Shown here: in pieces, positions 1-10,386 of the stretch
How positions within the stretch are numbered: the first letter of the stretch is position 1
Layout: the number at the start of each line of letters is the position of its first letter
Assembly (NCBI RefSeq): GCF_020103725.1
Contig: NZ_JAHXBG010000010.1
Span: 186,001-250,000 of the forward strand
Length of the DNA stretch: 64,000 nucleotides
Source of the DNA: Hyalangium gracile
Lineage (GTDB): Bacteria > Myxococcota > Myxococcia > Myxococcales > Myxococcaceae
Direction: 5' to 3'
The notes under the pieces: generated by a model
Databases searched by the model: none
What the model was told of the DNA's origin: nothing
The model's input: the letters and a program-made list of their open reading frames with translations, nothing else
Made by a program: the position numbers and the translations under genes

Positions 1-2
1 AG

Positions 3-1529
3 ACGCTGCGCGAGGAGCTGGCCTCGCTGCGCTCCCGCCTCCAGGGCTCCGAGGAGGCCTCCGCCCGCAGGTTGGAGGCCCGGCTGGGACAGCTCTCCCG
101 GGAGCTGCTGGCGGATCGGCTGGCGCTCTCCCAGGCCGTGAGCGGGCTGGACGAAGAGGTGCGACGCGCGCGGACCCTGCCCTTCGCGGAGGCCTGCGAG
201 GGGCTGGAGCGCACCGCGCGAGACGTGGCCCGCGGCGCCGGCAAGCAGGTGCGGCTGGAGGTGCATGGCGGAGCGCTGGAGCTGGATCGCTCGCTGCTCC
301 AGGGCCTGCGCGAGCCGCTGCTCCACCTGGTGCGCAACGCCGTGGCCCACGGCCTGGAGACGCCCGAGGAGCGCCGCCGCGCGGGCAAGCCGCCGGAGGG
401 GCGCATCAGCCTCGCCGCCAGGCTGTCCGGAGGCCGCGTGCAGGTGTCGGTGGAGGACGACGGGCGGGGGCTGGACCTCGACGCCATCCGAGCCCGCGCG
501 AGGGCCCAGGGGTGGGATGTCCCCGAGGGCATCGACGCCGCCCGGCTCATCTTCCGCCCAGGCCTGTCCACCGCCTCGCAGGTGACGTCCGTCTCGGGGC
601 GAGGCGTGGGGCTGGACGTGGTGCGCTCCCAGGTGGAAGGGCTCCGGGGCAGCGTGGATGTGTCCTTCCTGCCGGGCGCGGGCACCCGCTTCGTGCTGGA
701 TGTGCCGCTCACCTTGAGCACGCTGCGGGTGCTGCTGGTGAGCGCGGGCGGGCAGCAGTTCGCCCTCCCCGCCGAGAGCGTGGAGCGGCTGATGCGGCTG
801 GCGCCCACCGAGGTGCGCGAGGTGGAGGGACGGCAGGTCTGGGTCGCCCAGGACGTGCTGGTGCCGCTCACCTCGCTAGCCAGCGTGCTGGGCCTGCCCG
901 CCGGGGTTCCGCGCGCCCGCCTCGCCACGGTGGTGCTCGCCTCGGGCTCGCTGCGCGTGGCGCTGGGCGTGGACGAGGTGCTGGCCGAGCAGGAGGTGCT
1001 CGTCCGCGGGCTGGGTGCCCGCGTGCGCCGGGCCCGCCACGTCTCCGGCGCCGCGGTGCTTCCCGACGGGAAGATGGCGCTCCTGCTCCACCCCGCCTCC
1101 CTGATTCGCATCGCCGAGGGCCTGCCCCACGCCAGCCTCTTCCCCGCGCCCACCGCGCGCCGGGCCCGCCAGCGCATCCTCCTGGCGGATGACTCGCCCA
1201 CGACGCGGGCCCTGGAGCAGAGCCTGCTGGAGGCCGCGGGCTACGAAGTCCTGGCGTGCGCGGACGGCGCCGAGGCCTGGGAGCGGCTGCAGCGCGTGGG
1301 CGCCGACGCGCTCGTCACCGACGTGGAGATGCCGCGCATGGACGGCTTCGCCCTCACCGAGGCGGTGCGCACCTCGCCGCGCTTCTCGCGGCTGCCCGTG
1401 GTGCTCGTCACCGCCAGGGACAAGCCCGAGGACAAGACGCGCGGCCTCGAGGTGGGCGCCAGCGCCTACCTGGTGAAGAGCGCCTTCGATCAGACGAACC
1501 TGCTGGAGACCTTGAGGCGACTGCTATGA
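3..1529 (+). CDS. cheA: CheA-type hybrid histidine kinase with C-terminal receiver, 5' end cut off by the window
   Basis: Open from the left edge with no stop, so the N-terminal part, including any Hpt domain, lies outside. Visible domains in order: helical dimerisation segment, CheA-type ATPase (N box HLVRNAVAHG, then DDGRGLD and GRGVGLDVV), a CheW-like coupling domain, and a receiver starting RILLADDSPTTRA with phospho-acceptor Asp in ALVTDVEMPRMDG and Lys in YLVKSAF. CheA-receiver fusions occur in myxobacterial systems such as FrzE. The protein should autophosphorylate in response to a chemoreceptor and pass phosphate to its own receiver or to the downstream CheB. Its stop overlaps the cheB start as ATGA, so the two are translationally coupled. 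The pathway output cannot be told from the sequence. Confidence 0.93.
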   Translation, partial: TLREELASLRSRLQGSEEASARRLEARLGQLSRELLADRLALSQAVSGLDEEVRRARTLPFAEACEGLERTARDVARGAGKQVRLEVHGGALELDRSLLQGLREPLLHLVRNAVAHGLETPEERRRAGKPPEGRISLAARLSGGRVQVSVEDDGRGLDLDAIRARARAQGWDVPEGIDAARLIFRPGLSTASQVTSVSGRGVGLDVVRSQVEGLRGSVDVSFLPGAGTRFVLDVPLTLSTLRVLLVSAGGQQFALPAESVERLMRLAPTEVREVEGRQVWVAQDVLVPLTSLASVLGLPAGVPRARLATVVLASGSLRVALGVDEVLAEQEVLVRGLGARVRRARHVSGAAVLPDGKMALLLHPASLIRIAEGLPHASLFPAPTARRARQRILLADDSPTTRALEQSLLEAAGYEVLACADGAEAWERLQRVGADALVTDVEMPRMDGFALTEAVRTSPRFSRLPVVLVTARDKPEDKTRGLEVGASAYLVKSAFDQTNLLETLRRLL

Positions 1530-2587
1530 ACGCCAACCTGCCCAACCCGCTGCGAGTCGTGGTGGCCGAGGACTCGCCCACCGCCCGCCGCCTGCTGGTG
1601 GAGATCATCCGCGCCGACCCGGGGATGCAGGTGGTGGGCGAGGCCAGGGACGGGCTCGAGGCGGTGGAGCTCACCCAGCGGCTGCGCCCCCACCTGGTCA
1701 CCATGGACATCCAGATGCCGAACATGGATGGGCTGCAGGCCACCCAGCGCATCATGACGGAGGTGCCCACGCCGGTGGTGGTGGTGTCCACGCTGGTGGA
1801 GCGCGACATCCAGACGTCCATGGCCGCGCTGCGCGCCGGAGCGCTCGCCGTGCTGCAGAAGCTGGTGGGCCCCGAGTCCCCGGACTTCGAGCGCGAGAGC
1901 CGCCACCTGCGCGACACGCTCAAGGCCATGGCCGTGGTGAAGGTGGTGCGCCAGTGGCCCCAGCGCGGGCGGGTGTCCACCTCGCTGCCTCCCGTCACAC
2001 CCGTGTCGAGGACCCGGCCCTCGGTGCTGGCCATCGCCGCCTCGACGGGCGGGCCCGCGGCGCTCCACCGCATCCTCTCGGGGCTGCCGGAGAACTACCC
2101 CCTGCCCATCCTCGTCGTGCAGCACATCGCCCTGGGCTTCGCGGAGGGCATGGCGCAGTGGCTCGACTCCGTCACACCGCTGGAGGTGAAGGTGGCCAGC
2201 GAGGGCGAGCTGCTGAAGCCGGGCACCGTCTACATCGCCCCGGACGATCGGCACCTCGGCGTCACCTCGGAGGGGCGGGTGCAGGTGTCGAACGCGGCGC
2301 CCGTGGGGGGCTTCCGGCCCTCGGGCACCTGGCTCTTCCGCTCGGTGGCGCGCGCCTACGGCTCCAGCGGCATCGCGCTCATCCTCACCGGCATGGGCCA
2401 GGACGGCCTCGAGGGCGTGCGAGAGCTACGCCAGGCCGGTGGGCGGGTGCTGGCGCAGGACGAGGCCACCTCCGTCGTCTACGGCATGCCCGGAGTGGTG
2501 GTGGGCGCGGGGCTGGCCGACGCCGTGCTCCCGCTCGACGGCATCGCCGCCCACGTGAGGGAGCTGGCCGCTCCGGCCGCGGGCTGA
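1526..2587 (+). CDS. cheB: Chemotaxis response regulator protein-glutamate methylesterase CheB
   Basis: 353 aa. An N-terminal receiver (VVVAEDSPTARR, Asp in HLVTMDIQMPNMDG) is followed by a linker and a CheB methylesterase domain with the expected catalytic set: Ser in AIAASTGGPAA, His in VVQHIALGF and Asp in LTGMGQDG. It removes methyl groups from receptor glutamates to reset adaptation. It begins inside the stop of the preceding CheA hybrid (ATGA). The last 109 bp overlap, on the opposite strand, the 3' end of the conserved hypothetical gene downstream. A second CheB belongs to the separate cluster at 18-28 kb, so the window holds two chemosensory systems. Confidence 0.95.
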   Translation: MNANLPNPLRVVVAEDSPTARRLLVEIIRADPGMQVVGEARDGLEAVELTQRLRPHLVTMDIQMPNMDGLQATQRIMTEVPTPVVVVSTLVERDIQTSMAALRAGALAVLQKLVGPESPDFERESRHLRDTLKAMAVVKVVRQWPQRGRVSTSLPPVTPVSRTRPSVLAIAASTGGPAALHRILSGLPENYPLPILVVQHIALGFAEGMAQWLDSVTPLEVKVASEGELLKPGTVYIAPDDRHLGVTSEGRVQVSNAAPVGGFRPSGTWLFRSVARAYGSSGIALILTGMGQDGLEGVRELRQAGGRVLAQDEATSVVYGMPGVVVGAGLADAVLPLDGIAAHVRELAAPAAG

Positions 2588-3279
2588 ACCTCCGGGCTCG
2601 CGGGCGCGGAGGGCTTGAAGGTCAGCCGCAGCGCCTCGATGAGCCGTCCCAGCTCCCACACCCGGAGGTAGCGGATGCGCAGGTGGACCTGGCGGTTGTG
2701 CACCTGAGCGTCCACCCTGGGAGGAAAGCGGGTGTTGTCCTGGAAGAAGCGCTTCAGCGTCTCGAGGAAGCTCTCCACCGGCGCCTCCTCCGGCTCCAGC
2801 TTGCCATGGCCGGGCCAGGCGCGCCGGGCCTGGATGGCCGCCCTCAAGTCATCCGCGGTGCAGTCCGCGAAGGGCTTGGCGATCTGCAGTCCCCCTCGGC
2901 GCGGAATCTCGATGGGCGTGGAGCCCGGCTCCTTCCTGTCGATGTGCCAGATCCAGATGTGGGCCAGCCGCAGGTACTCCAGGAGCGCTCCGAGGCTGGC
3001 CATGCCGTACTTCTCACACACCGCCAGGGGGAAGGCCCGCGCCACCGCCCCGTACATCGTCAGCGTCGACTGCGAGAGCACCCGGACGTGCCGGCGGAAG
3101 TACTCGCGCGTCGTCCGGTACCCGCGATTCACCGCCAGCCGGCGGGCCACGATGTGGTTGTAGAGCAGGCCGATGCGGTAGTGGCCAGCCGTGCCCTGCA
3201 TCAGGCACTGAAGGATGCCGTCGTGGCACTGCTCGAGCGTCATCGTCCAGGGGATGATCTCCGCGTTCTTCTCGTTCAT
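2479..3279 (-). CDS. Conserved hypothetical protein, 266 aa, function unknown
   Basis: Starts at the ATG at 3279, preceded by a GAGG ribosome site. The frame runs open far upstream but loses protein character there. The first 220 residues look like a compact helical protein with many charged and aromatic residues (YRTTREYFRRHVRVLSQ, LAHIWIWHIDRKEPG). The last 40 residues are low-complexity Ala/Ser/Pro and are encoded where the gene overlaps cheB tail-to-tail. From memory it resembles a multi-copy family of myxobacterial hypothetical proteins with a central YGAVARAF-type motif; I know no function for it. Divergent from the kinase at 3571, with a strong palindrome in between. Confidence 0.75.
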   Translation of the reverse strand: MNEKNAEIIPWTMTLEQCHDGILQCLMQGTAGHYRIGLLYNHIVARRLAVNRGYRTTREYFRRHVRVLSQSTLTMYGAVARAFPLAVCEKYGMASLGALLEYLRLAHIWIWHIDRKEPGSTPIEIPRRGGLQIAKPFADCTADDLRAAIQARRAWPGHGKLEPEEAPVESFLETLKRFFQDNTRFPPRVDAQVHNRQVHLRIRYLRVWELGRLIEALRLTFKPSAPASPEVQPAAGAASSLTWAAMPSSGSTASASPAPTTTPGMP

Positions 3280-3346
3280 GGGTGTCTGCCTCGTTCTGGG
3301 AGTGGTGGAGCGCAGCGCCCCAGAGCAGGATCCAGACCAGACAGGA

Positions 3347-3368
3347 AACCCTTTGAATTCAATGGGTT
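3347..3368. promoter_or_regulatory. Near-perfect 22-bp palindrome, candidate operator
   Basis: Arms AACCC-T-TTGAA and TTCAA-T-GGGTT meet without a spacer; only the central T of each arm is unmatched (20 of 22 positions symmetric). It lies in the 291-bp gap between the divergent hypothetical gene (start 3279) and the histidine kinase (start 3571). It is much AT-richer than its surroundings. A dimeric DNA-binding protein site is the simplest reading; no regulator is identified. Confidence 0.5.
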
Positions 3369-3570
3369 GGGAAAACCGAGAGCCTCCCCGAAGTCCCACG
3401 GCATGGATCGGCGGGTCCACGGGCCTGGACGGATGGCGGTGACCCGGGCAACTGTTCTCCATCATCAGATAGGGCCTTGAACAAGCAGCCGAGCCCCTGG
3501 ACACTCCGGGGGTCCAAGGAACAAATCTCCCCCCGCTGTCTTCTTCCTGCGCGTGAGCATCCCCAGAGTC

Positions 3571-5259
3571 ATGAGCGAGCAGACCGATACGTGGGCCCAG
3601 GTCTTCACGGCCCTTCCGGATCCGGCCTACCTGCTCGACGAGACAGGCCGCATCTGCGCATGCAGCGCGGCCGGCGCGCGCACCCTGGGCCTGGAGCCCT
3701 CGCAGCTCCTCGACCGCCGCTGGGGCGAGCTCCCCGTGGAGCTTCAACTGCTCGCCCGTCTGGAGACCGAGCGGACCCAGGTGCTCGCCACCGGGCTGCC
3801 CCGCTCCGTGGAGCTCTCCTGGCCCACGCCCGAGGGCACCAGCCTGCATGCCTTCCAGCTCACGCTCGTGCCCGGCGCGGCCGGAGCAGGCGCGCGGGTG
3901 CTGGTGACGGCGCGCTCGCTCTCGGAGGCGGAGACCGTCTATGCCCGCGCCCTGGAGCTGGAGCAGGCCGCCCGCGCCGAAGTGGAGGCCGCCGAGCGCC
4001 GCCGCTCCTTCCTCTATCAGGCGATGAGCACGCTCTTCGCCCACCCGCCGGACCCCCAGGCCATGTACACGCTCCTGGCCCACCTGGCCGTGCCGGACCT
4101 GGCGGACTGGTGCCTGGTGGATGCGCTCGAGCAGGGCGCCTGGGTGTCTCGCGTGGCCTCCGCCTGCCTGGACCCGACCCAGGAGGAGAAGGTCCGCGCG
4201 CTGCCCCAGCGACTGGAGCTGCGCCCGGATGCGCCCATCGGCCTGCTGCGCGTGCTGCGCACCGGTGAGTCCGAGCTGGTGCCCGCGGTGACGGACTCGC
4301 TGCTGCGCGCCGCCGCCGCCGAGCCCCACCACCCGGTGCTGCTCTCCGTGCTCCAGGCCCGCTCGTACATGATCGTCCCGCTGCGCGCGCGCGGGAACAC
4401 GCTCGGGGCCGTCACCTTCGTGGCCTCCAGCTCCGGGCGACGCTACGGGCAGGAGGACCTGGCCCTGGCCGAGGACCTGTGCCAGCGCGCCAGCCTCGCC
4501 ATCGACAACGCGCGCCTGTTCGGCGAGTCGCGCCGGGCCACCCGCGCCCGCGAGGACCTGCTGGCCGTCGTCTCGCACGACCTGCGCAACCCGCTGAACG
4601 TGGTGCAACTCGGCTCGGCGCTGCTGCTGCGCGAGCGCCCCGGCGTCCCGCGCGACGAGCACGTCGTCAAGCACGCCACCCGCATCCGCGACGCGTCGGA
4701 CCGGGCGCTGCGGCTCATCTCGGATCTGCTGGACTGGGGCCGCCTGGAGGAAGGGCACCTGCCGCTGGAGCTGCGCGAGGAGGACCCGTCGACGCTGCTC
4801 ATGGAGGCCGTGGACAGCATCCGCGCCCTGGCCGAGGCCCACCACCTCCACGTCACCCTGGATGTGCCCGACGAGCTGCCGCGGGTGCGGTGTGACCGGA
4901 CGCGCGTGCTCCAGGTGCTGGGCAACCTGCTGGGCAACGCGGTGAAGTTCACCGAGGCCGGCGGACAGCTCACCGTGAGCGCCCGGATGCGCGGCCACGA
5001 GATCCGCCTCCACGTGCGCGACACGGGCAAGGGCATCGCCCCCGAGCAGCTGCCCTACGTCTTCGATCGCTACTGGCAGGCCAAGGACGCGGCCAGCCGT
5101 GGCACGGGGCTGGGGCTGGCCATCGCCAAGGGCCTGGTGGAGGCCCACGGCGGCCGCATCTGGGCCGAGAGCACTCCGGGTGAGGGCAGCACCTTCTCCT
5201 TCAGCCTGCCCGCGCTGCAGCTGTCCCAGCAGCCGCCCGCCGAAGACGCCCGCTCCTGA
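3571..5259 (+). CDS. Cytosolic sensor histidine kinase (PAS-GAF-HisKA-HATPase)
   Basis: 562 aa from the ATG at 3571; a GTG at 3553 in the same frame is the alternative start, and neither has a clear ribosome site. Order: PAS-like domain (about residues 5-110, FTALPDPAYLLDETG), a short coiled linker, a GAF domain (about 145-315), HisKA with His336 in VVSHDLRNPLNV, and HATPase (N box LGNLLGNAVKFTE, DTGKGI, GTGLGLAI). No membrane segment or signal peptide, so it probably senses an intracellular cue. It is followed within 65 bp by a second kinase and an NtrC-type regulator, so it may share their transcript. No receiver of its own. Confidence 0.9.
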   Translation: MSEQTDTWAQVFTALPDPAYLLDETGRICACSAAGARTLGLEPSQLLDRRWGELPVELQLLARLETERTQVLATGLPRSVELSWPTPEGTSLHAFQLTLVPGAAGAGARVLVTARSLSEAETVYARALELEQAARAEVEAAERRRSFLYQAMSTLFAHPPDPQAMYTLLAHLAVPDLADWCLVDALEQGAWVSRVASACLDPTQEEKVRALPQRLELRPDAPIGLLRVLRTGESELVPAVTDSLLRAAAAEPHHPVLLSVLQARSYMIVPLRARGNTLGAVTFVASSSGRRYGQEDLALAEDLCQRASLAIDNARLFGESRRATRAREDLLAVVSHDLRNPLNVVQLGSALLLRERPGVPRDEHVVKHATRIRDASDRALRLISDLLDWGRLEEGHLPLELREEDPSTLLMEAVDSIRALAEAHHLHVTLDVPDELPRVRCDRTRVLQVLGNLLGNAVKFTEAGGQLTVSARMRGHEIRLHVRDTGKGIAPEQLPYVFDRYWQAKDAASRGTGLGLAIAKGLVEAHGGRIWAESTPGEGSTFSFSLPALQLSQQPPAEDARS

Positions 5260-5322
5260 CGGCTCCGCCCCTGCCGCGGCGCGAGGCGACAGCCGGCGCC
5301 TACCTCCGTCCCCCGAGGTCCC

Positions 5323-6776
5323 TTGAAGCTCGCGCGAAAGATCAGCCTTGCCCTGGCCCTGCTCGCCATCGCCGTGCTCGCGGGGATGGAGTCGCTCGAG
5401 GTGAGGCGCGAGCTGGCGCACTCGTCGGCGGACATGCGGCACAATCACCGCCTGATGGGCCACACGATCGCCGGCTCCATCAGCAAGGCCTGGCAGCAGG
5501 CGGGAGAGACCGAGGCGCTCGCGCTGCTCGAGCAGGCCAACCGCGTCCAGGGCCAGGTCCGCCTGCGCTGGGTGTGGCTCGAGGGCTCCCTGGAGCACCC
5601 GCCCCGCGTGCCGCTCCCGGCGCCCGTGCTCGACCGGCTGCGCGCCGGGCTGGACGACGCGGTGACGGACCTGGACGAGCCGCCGGGCACGCTGCGCTCC
5701 TATATCCCCGTGCCCGTGAATGGCCGGGCGGGCGCCATCGAGCTCTCCGAGCCGCTCGTCGAGGCGCAGCGGCACGTGCGCAACACGGTGATTGGCACCA
5801 CCATCGCCACGCTGGCCATCGCCGGGGCCTTCCTGCTCGTGGCCATGGCCATGGGCAACCGGCTGGTGGGCCGCCCCATCGATCAGCTCGTGCAGCTGGC
5901 CCGGCGCATCGGCGAGGGGCAGCTGGATGCCCGCGTCCAGTTTCGCCAGAGGGATGAGCTGGCCACGCTGGCCGCGGCGATGAACCAGATGGGCGAGATG
6001 CTCCAGCACGCGCGAGAGACGCTCGCGGCGGAGACGGCGGCCCGCCTGAACACGCTCGAGCACCTGCGCCACGCGGACCGGCTCACCACGGTGGGCAAGC
6101 TGGCCTCCGGCGTGGCCCACGAGCTGGGCACCCCGCTCAACGTGGTGCTCGGCCGGGCGAAGATGATCTCCTCCGGCGAGGTGGTGGGCGAGGAGGTGGG
6201 CGAGTGCGCCCGCATCATCTCCCAGCAGGCCGAGCACATGACGCGCATCATCCGCCAGCTGCTCGACTTCGCGCGGCGCCGAGAGCCCCAGCGGACCCCG
6301 GAGCCGCTCGCCCAGCTCGTGGCGCGCACGCTGAGCATGCTCCGGCCCATCGCCCACAAGCGGGAGGTGGCCCTGGTGAACGAGGTGCCGGAGGCGCTGA
6401 CGCTGGAGGTGGATGCCGGGCAGCTCCAGCAGGTGCTCACCAACCTGGTGATGAACGGCCTGCAGGCCATGAAGAAGCCCGGCACCGTGCGCGTGAGCGC
6501 CGAGCCGGCCCGGGCCACGCCTCCGGCGGACATCGGCGGACCGGAGGCGGACTGGCTGCGGCTGGACGTGCGCGACGAGGGCGAGGGCATCTCCGCGGAG
6601 CACCTGCCCCACATCTTCGAGCCCTTCTTCACCACCAAGGACGTGGGCGAGGGCTCCGGCCTGGGGCTGTCCGTGTCCCATGGCCTCATCCAGGACCATG
6701 GGGGGTGGATCTCCGTGCGCAGCGAGCCCGGCCGCGGCAGCTGCTTCTCCATCTACCTGCCGCGAGGAGACACCAC

Positions 6777-6795
<19 letters not shown>
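5323..6795 (+). CDS. Membrane sensor histidine kinase, NtrB/AtoS-like
   Basis: 490 aa starting at TTG 5323, with GAGG six bases upstream. Two membrane helices (about residues 5-21 and 148-172) flank a periplasmic domain of about 125 residues. A HAMP domain follows (GRPIDQLVQLARRIGEGQL), then HisKA with His266 in LASGVAHELGTPLNVV and an HATPase ending FFTTKDVGEGSGLGLSV. The HELGTPLN and FFTTK motifs are typical of kinases that partner sigma-54 activators. Its 3' end overlaps the start of the NtrC-like gene by 19 bp, so the pair is almost certainly cognate. The periplasmic domain is not a recognised family, so the signal is unknown. Confidence 0.93.
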
Positions 6796-8147
<1,352 letters not shown>

Positions 8148-8255
8148 AAGAGCGGGGCTCCGCCGTGATTACAATCTTGCGGTAAGCCGGTCCGACATTC
8201 CGCGGGAGAACCGGCAGCGGGCCATGCGCGTGACGGGGTATGGTGGCGGCCTCGA

Positions 8256-8927
8256 ATGCGTCCCCTGCTCCTCGTCCTCGTCCTCGCCGCGAGTCAGCCG
8301 GCTCGCGCCCAGGACAGCGCGGGCCCCGTGCCCTATGTGCCACCGCCGCGCGCGCTGACCCATGAGATCCACTCTCAGTGGGGGCTGCTGACGGGAGGCT
8401 ACTCGCACGGCGGCGGGAGCTGGGACGACCTGTACATGGCCAGCATCACCGGGGGCCACTACCTCTTCAACGGCTTCACCGTGGAGGCGGGGCTCCTGTC
8501 GCTCACGCCGCTGGAGCGCGGCGGCCCCAACCTGAGCGCCTCACTCAGCGTGCGCCTGGGCTACACCGGCGAGCGCTGGAGCGTGCTGGCCGGCCCGGTG
8601 ATCCAGGCCTCGTACCCCTCGACGCCGCTCGTCACGGTGCTGCCCTCGGTGCGGGGGCTCTACCGCTTCGAGAAGGTGTCGCTGGACGCGGGCCTGCTGG
8701 ACCTGGTGGGCCTGGTGCCCGCGCACGTGGGAGCCACCTACGGCCCGGTGAGCCTGGCGTACGTGCTGCCCCTGGGCGCCAGGGCCTCCGTGCGAATCCC
8801 GCTCTCCGCCCGCGCGGGCATCCAGGTGGATGGCTTCGCCTTCCGCTTGGGCACCGCCCACAGCGCCATGCTCGTGGTGGGGCTGGTGGGCAATCCCCCG
8901 TCGTCCCGGCCAGGAGGCAAGCCATGA
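8256..8927 (+). CDS. Exported protein, possible outer-membrane beta-barrel, 223 aa
   Basis: A clear signal peptide (MRPLLLVLVLAASQPARA-QD) precedes about 200 residues of alternating Gly, aromatic and small residues arranged in short strands (VEAGLLSLTPLE, SVRLGYTGERWSVLAG), as in small outer-membrane barrels. No catalytic motif or named family recognised. Its stop overlaps the start of the glycosidase gene (ATGA), so the two proteins are co-translated and both are exported. Confidence 0.75.
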   Translation: MRPLLLVLVLAASQPARAQDSAGPVPYVPPPRALTHEIHSQWGLLTGGYSHGGGSWDDLYMASITGGHYLFNGFTVEAGLLSLTPLERGGPNLSASLSVRLGYTGERWSVLAGPVIQASYPSTPLVTVLPSVRGLYRFEKVSLDAGLLDLVGLVPAHVGATYGPVSLAYVLPLGARASVRIPLSARAGIQVDGFAFRLGTAHSAMLVVGLVGNPPSSRPGGKP

Positions 8928-10333
8928 GCCGCCGGCACCTGCTCTCCCTGGGCCTGCTGCTGGCCGCGTGCAGTGATCGGCCGAACTTCGACGAGGACGT
9001 GGTGAAGGCAACGCCCCTGGGCGAGGGCCTGCCCGCCGGCTTCATGCTGGGCACCTCCACCTCCTCCCATCAGACCGAGGGCGGCCTGGAGAACGACTGG
9101 GCCGTCTGGGAGCGCGGCCGCTGGCCGGACGGGCGCCCGCATATCAAGGATGAGTCGGTGTCCGGGGACGCCACGGACTCGTGGAACCGCTTCGACGAGG
9201 ACGTGCGGCTCATGGAGCGGCTGGGCGCCAACGCCTACCGCTTCAGCGTGGAGTGGGCGCGCATCCAGCCCACGCCGGACACCTGGGACGAGGAGGCCCT
9301 GGCACGCTATGCGCGGTGGGCTCGCACGCTGCGCCAGCAAGGCATCACCCCGCTGGTGACGCTGTACCACTTCACCCTGCCGACGTGGGTCTCGGACACG
9401 GGCGGCTGGGAGAACCCCGCCACCATCGACGCCTTCGAGACGTACGCGGCGCGGGTGGCCCAGGCGCTCGGCGGCGAGGTGGACTGGTGGTGCACGGTGA
9501 ACGAGCCCAACGTCTACGCGGTGCTCGGCTACCTGGATGGCGAGTGGCCTCCGGGCAAGCAGGACATGAAGGCCACGGCCGACGTGCTCTCCCACCTCAT
9601 GGAGGGCCATGCCCGAGCGGCCCGCCAGCTCCGCGCCCTGGACACGGTGGATGTGGACGGGGACGGCGCCGCCACGCGCATCGGCCTGGCCCACCACGTG
9701 CGCGTCTTCCAGCCCGCCACCGGCACCACGGCGGACACCCTGGTGGCGGGCCTGACGGACGACTTCTTCAACGAGAGCGTGCCCGAGTCGCTGCGCACCG
9801 GCCGCATCCGCCTCTCGGTGCCGGGGCAGGTGAGCATCGATCGCGCGGTGGAGGACCTGAAGGGCTCCATCGATTATCTGGGCATCAACTACTACACGCG
9901 TGACTACGTGCGTCAGTACTTCGGCGAGCCCTCGCTGTCGCGCCAGTACGTGCCGCGCGGCCGGGACACGAATGACCTGGGCTGGGAGCTCTACCCGGAA
10001 GGCCTCTACCTCTTCCTCACCCGCTACGCGAAGCTGGGCCTGCCCCTCGTCGTCACGGAGAACGGCATGGCGGACAGAGCGGGCGAGCGACGGCCCTACT
10101 ACCTCCAGAGCCACCTCTACGCCGTGGAGCAGGCCATCGCGAAGGGCGCGGACGTGCGCGGCTACTTCCACTGGAGCCTGCTGGACAACTTCGAGTGGGC
10201 CGAGGGCTATGAGCCGAAGTTCGGTCTTTTCACGGTGGACCTGGAAAGTCCGGAGAAGACGCGAACGGAGACGGCCGCGGTGTCCACCTTCCAGGACATT
10301 GCACGAAGGCTGGGCCTCACCCCCAGGCCCTAG
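8924..10333 (+). CDS. Glycoside hydrolase family 1 beta-glucosidase-like lipoprotein
   Basis: 469 aa. A lipobox (LLLAACS, Cys16) predicts membrane anchoring outside the cytoplasm, which is unusual for GH1 enzymes since most are cytosolic. GH1 landmarks: QTEGG near the N-terminus, the acid/base in TVNEPN (Glu194), LGINYYTRDYV, the nucleophile in VVTENGMA (Glu379) and the C-terminal HWSLLDNFEWAEGY. It should hydrolyse beta-glucosides or related beta-glycosides, perhaps oligosaccharides freed outside the cell. Coupled to the exported protein upstream. A 53-bp gap separates it from the next kinase. Confidence 0.93.
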   Translation: MSRRHLLSLGLLLAACSDRPNFDEDVVKATPLGEGLPAGFMLGTSTSSHQTEGGLENDWAVWERGRWPDGRPHIKDESVSGDATDSWNRFDEDVRLMERLGANAYRFSVEWARIQPTPDTWDEEALARYARWARTLRQQGITPLVTLYHFTLPTWVSDTGGWENPATIDAFETYAARVAQALGGEVDWWCTVNEPNVYAVLGYLDGEWPPGKQDMKATADVLSHLMEGHARAARQLRALDTVDVDGDGAATRIGLAHHVRVFQPATGTTADTLVAGLTDDFFNESVPESLRTGRIRLSVPGQVSIDRAVEDLKGSIDYLGINYYTRDYVRQYFGEPSLSRQYVPRGRDTNDLGWELYPEGLYLFLTRYAKLGLPLVVTENGMADRAGERRPYYLQSHLYAVEQAIAKGADVRGYFHWSLLDNFEWAEGYEPKFGLFTVDLESPEKTRTETAAVSTFQDIARRLGLTPRP

Positions 10334-10386
10334 CTTCCCCCGCGCGACCATGCTGGTGTTATCGATAGGATGAGCTGATTCCCCGA

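Noticed and set aside
3280-6699. Very long minus-strand open frame extending the hypothetical gene to over 1,400 codons
   Set aside because: Protein-like sequence starts only at the ATG at 3279; beyond it the frame is antisense to two clear histidine kinases and has shadow composition (His/Gln/Arg-rich).
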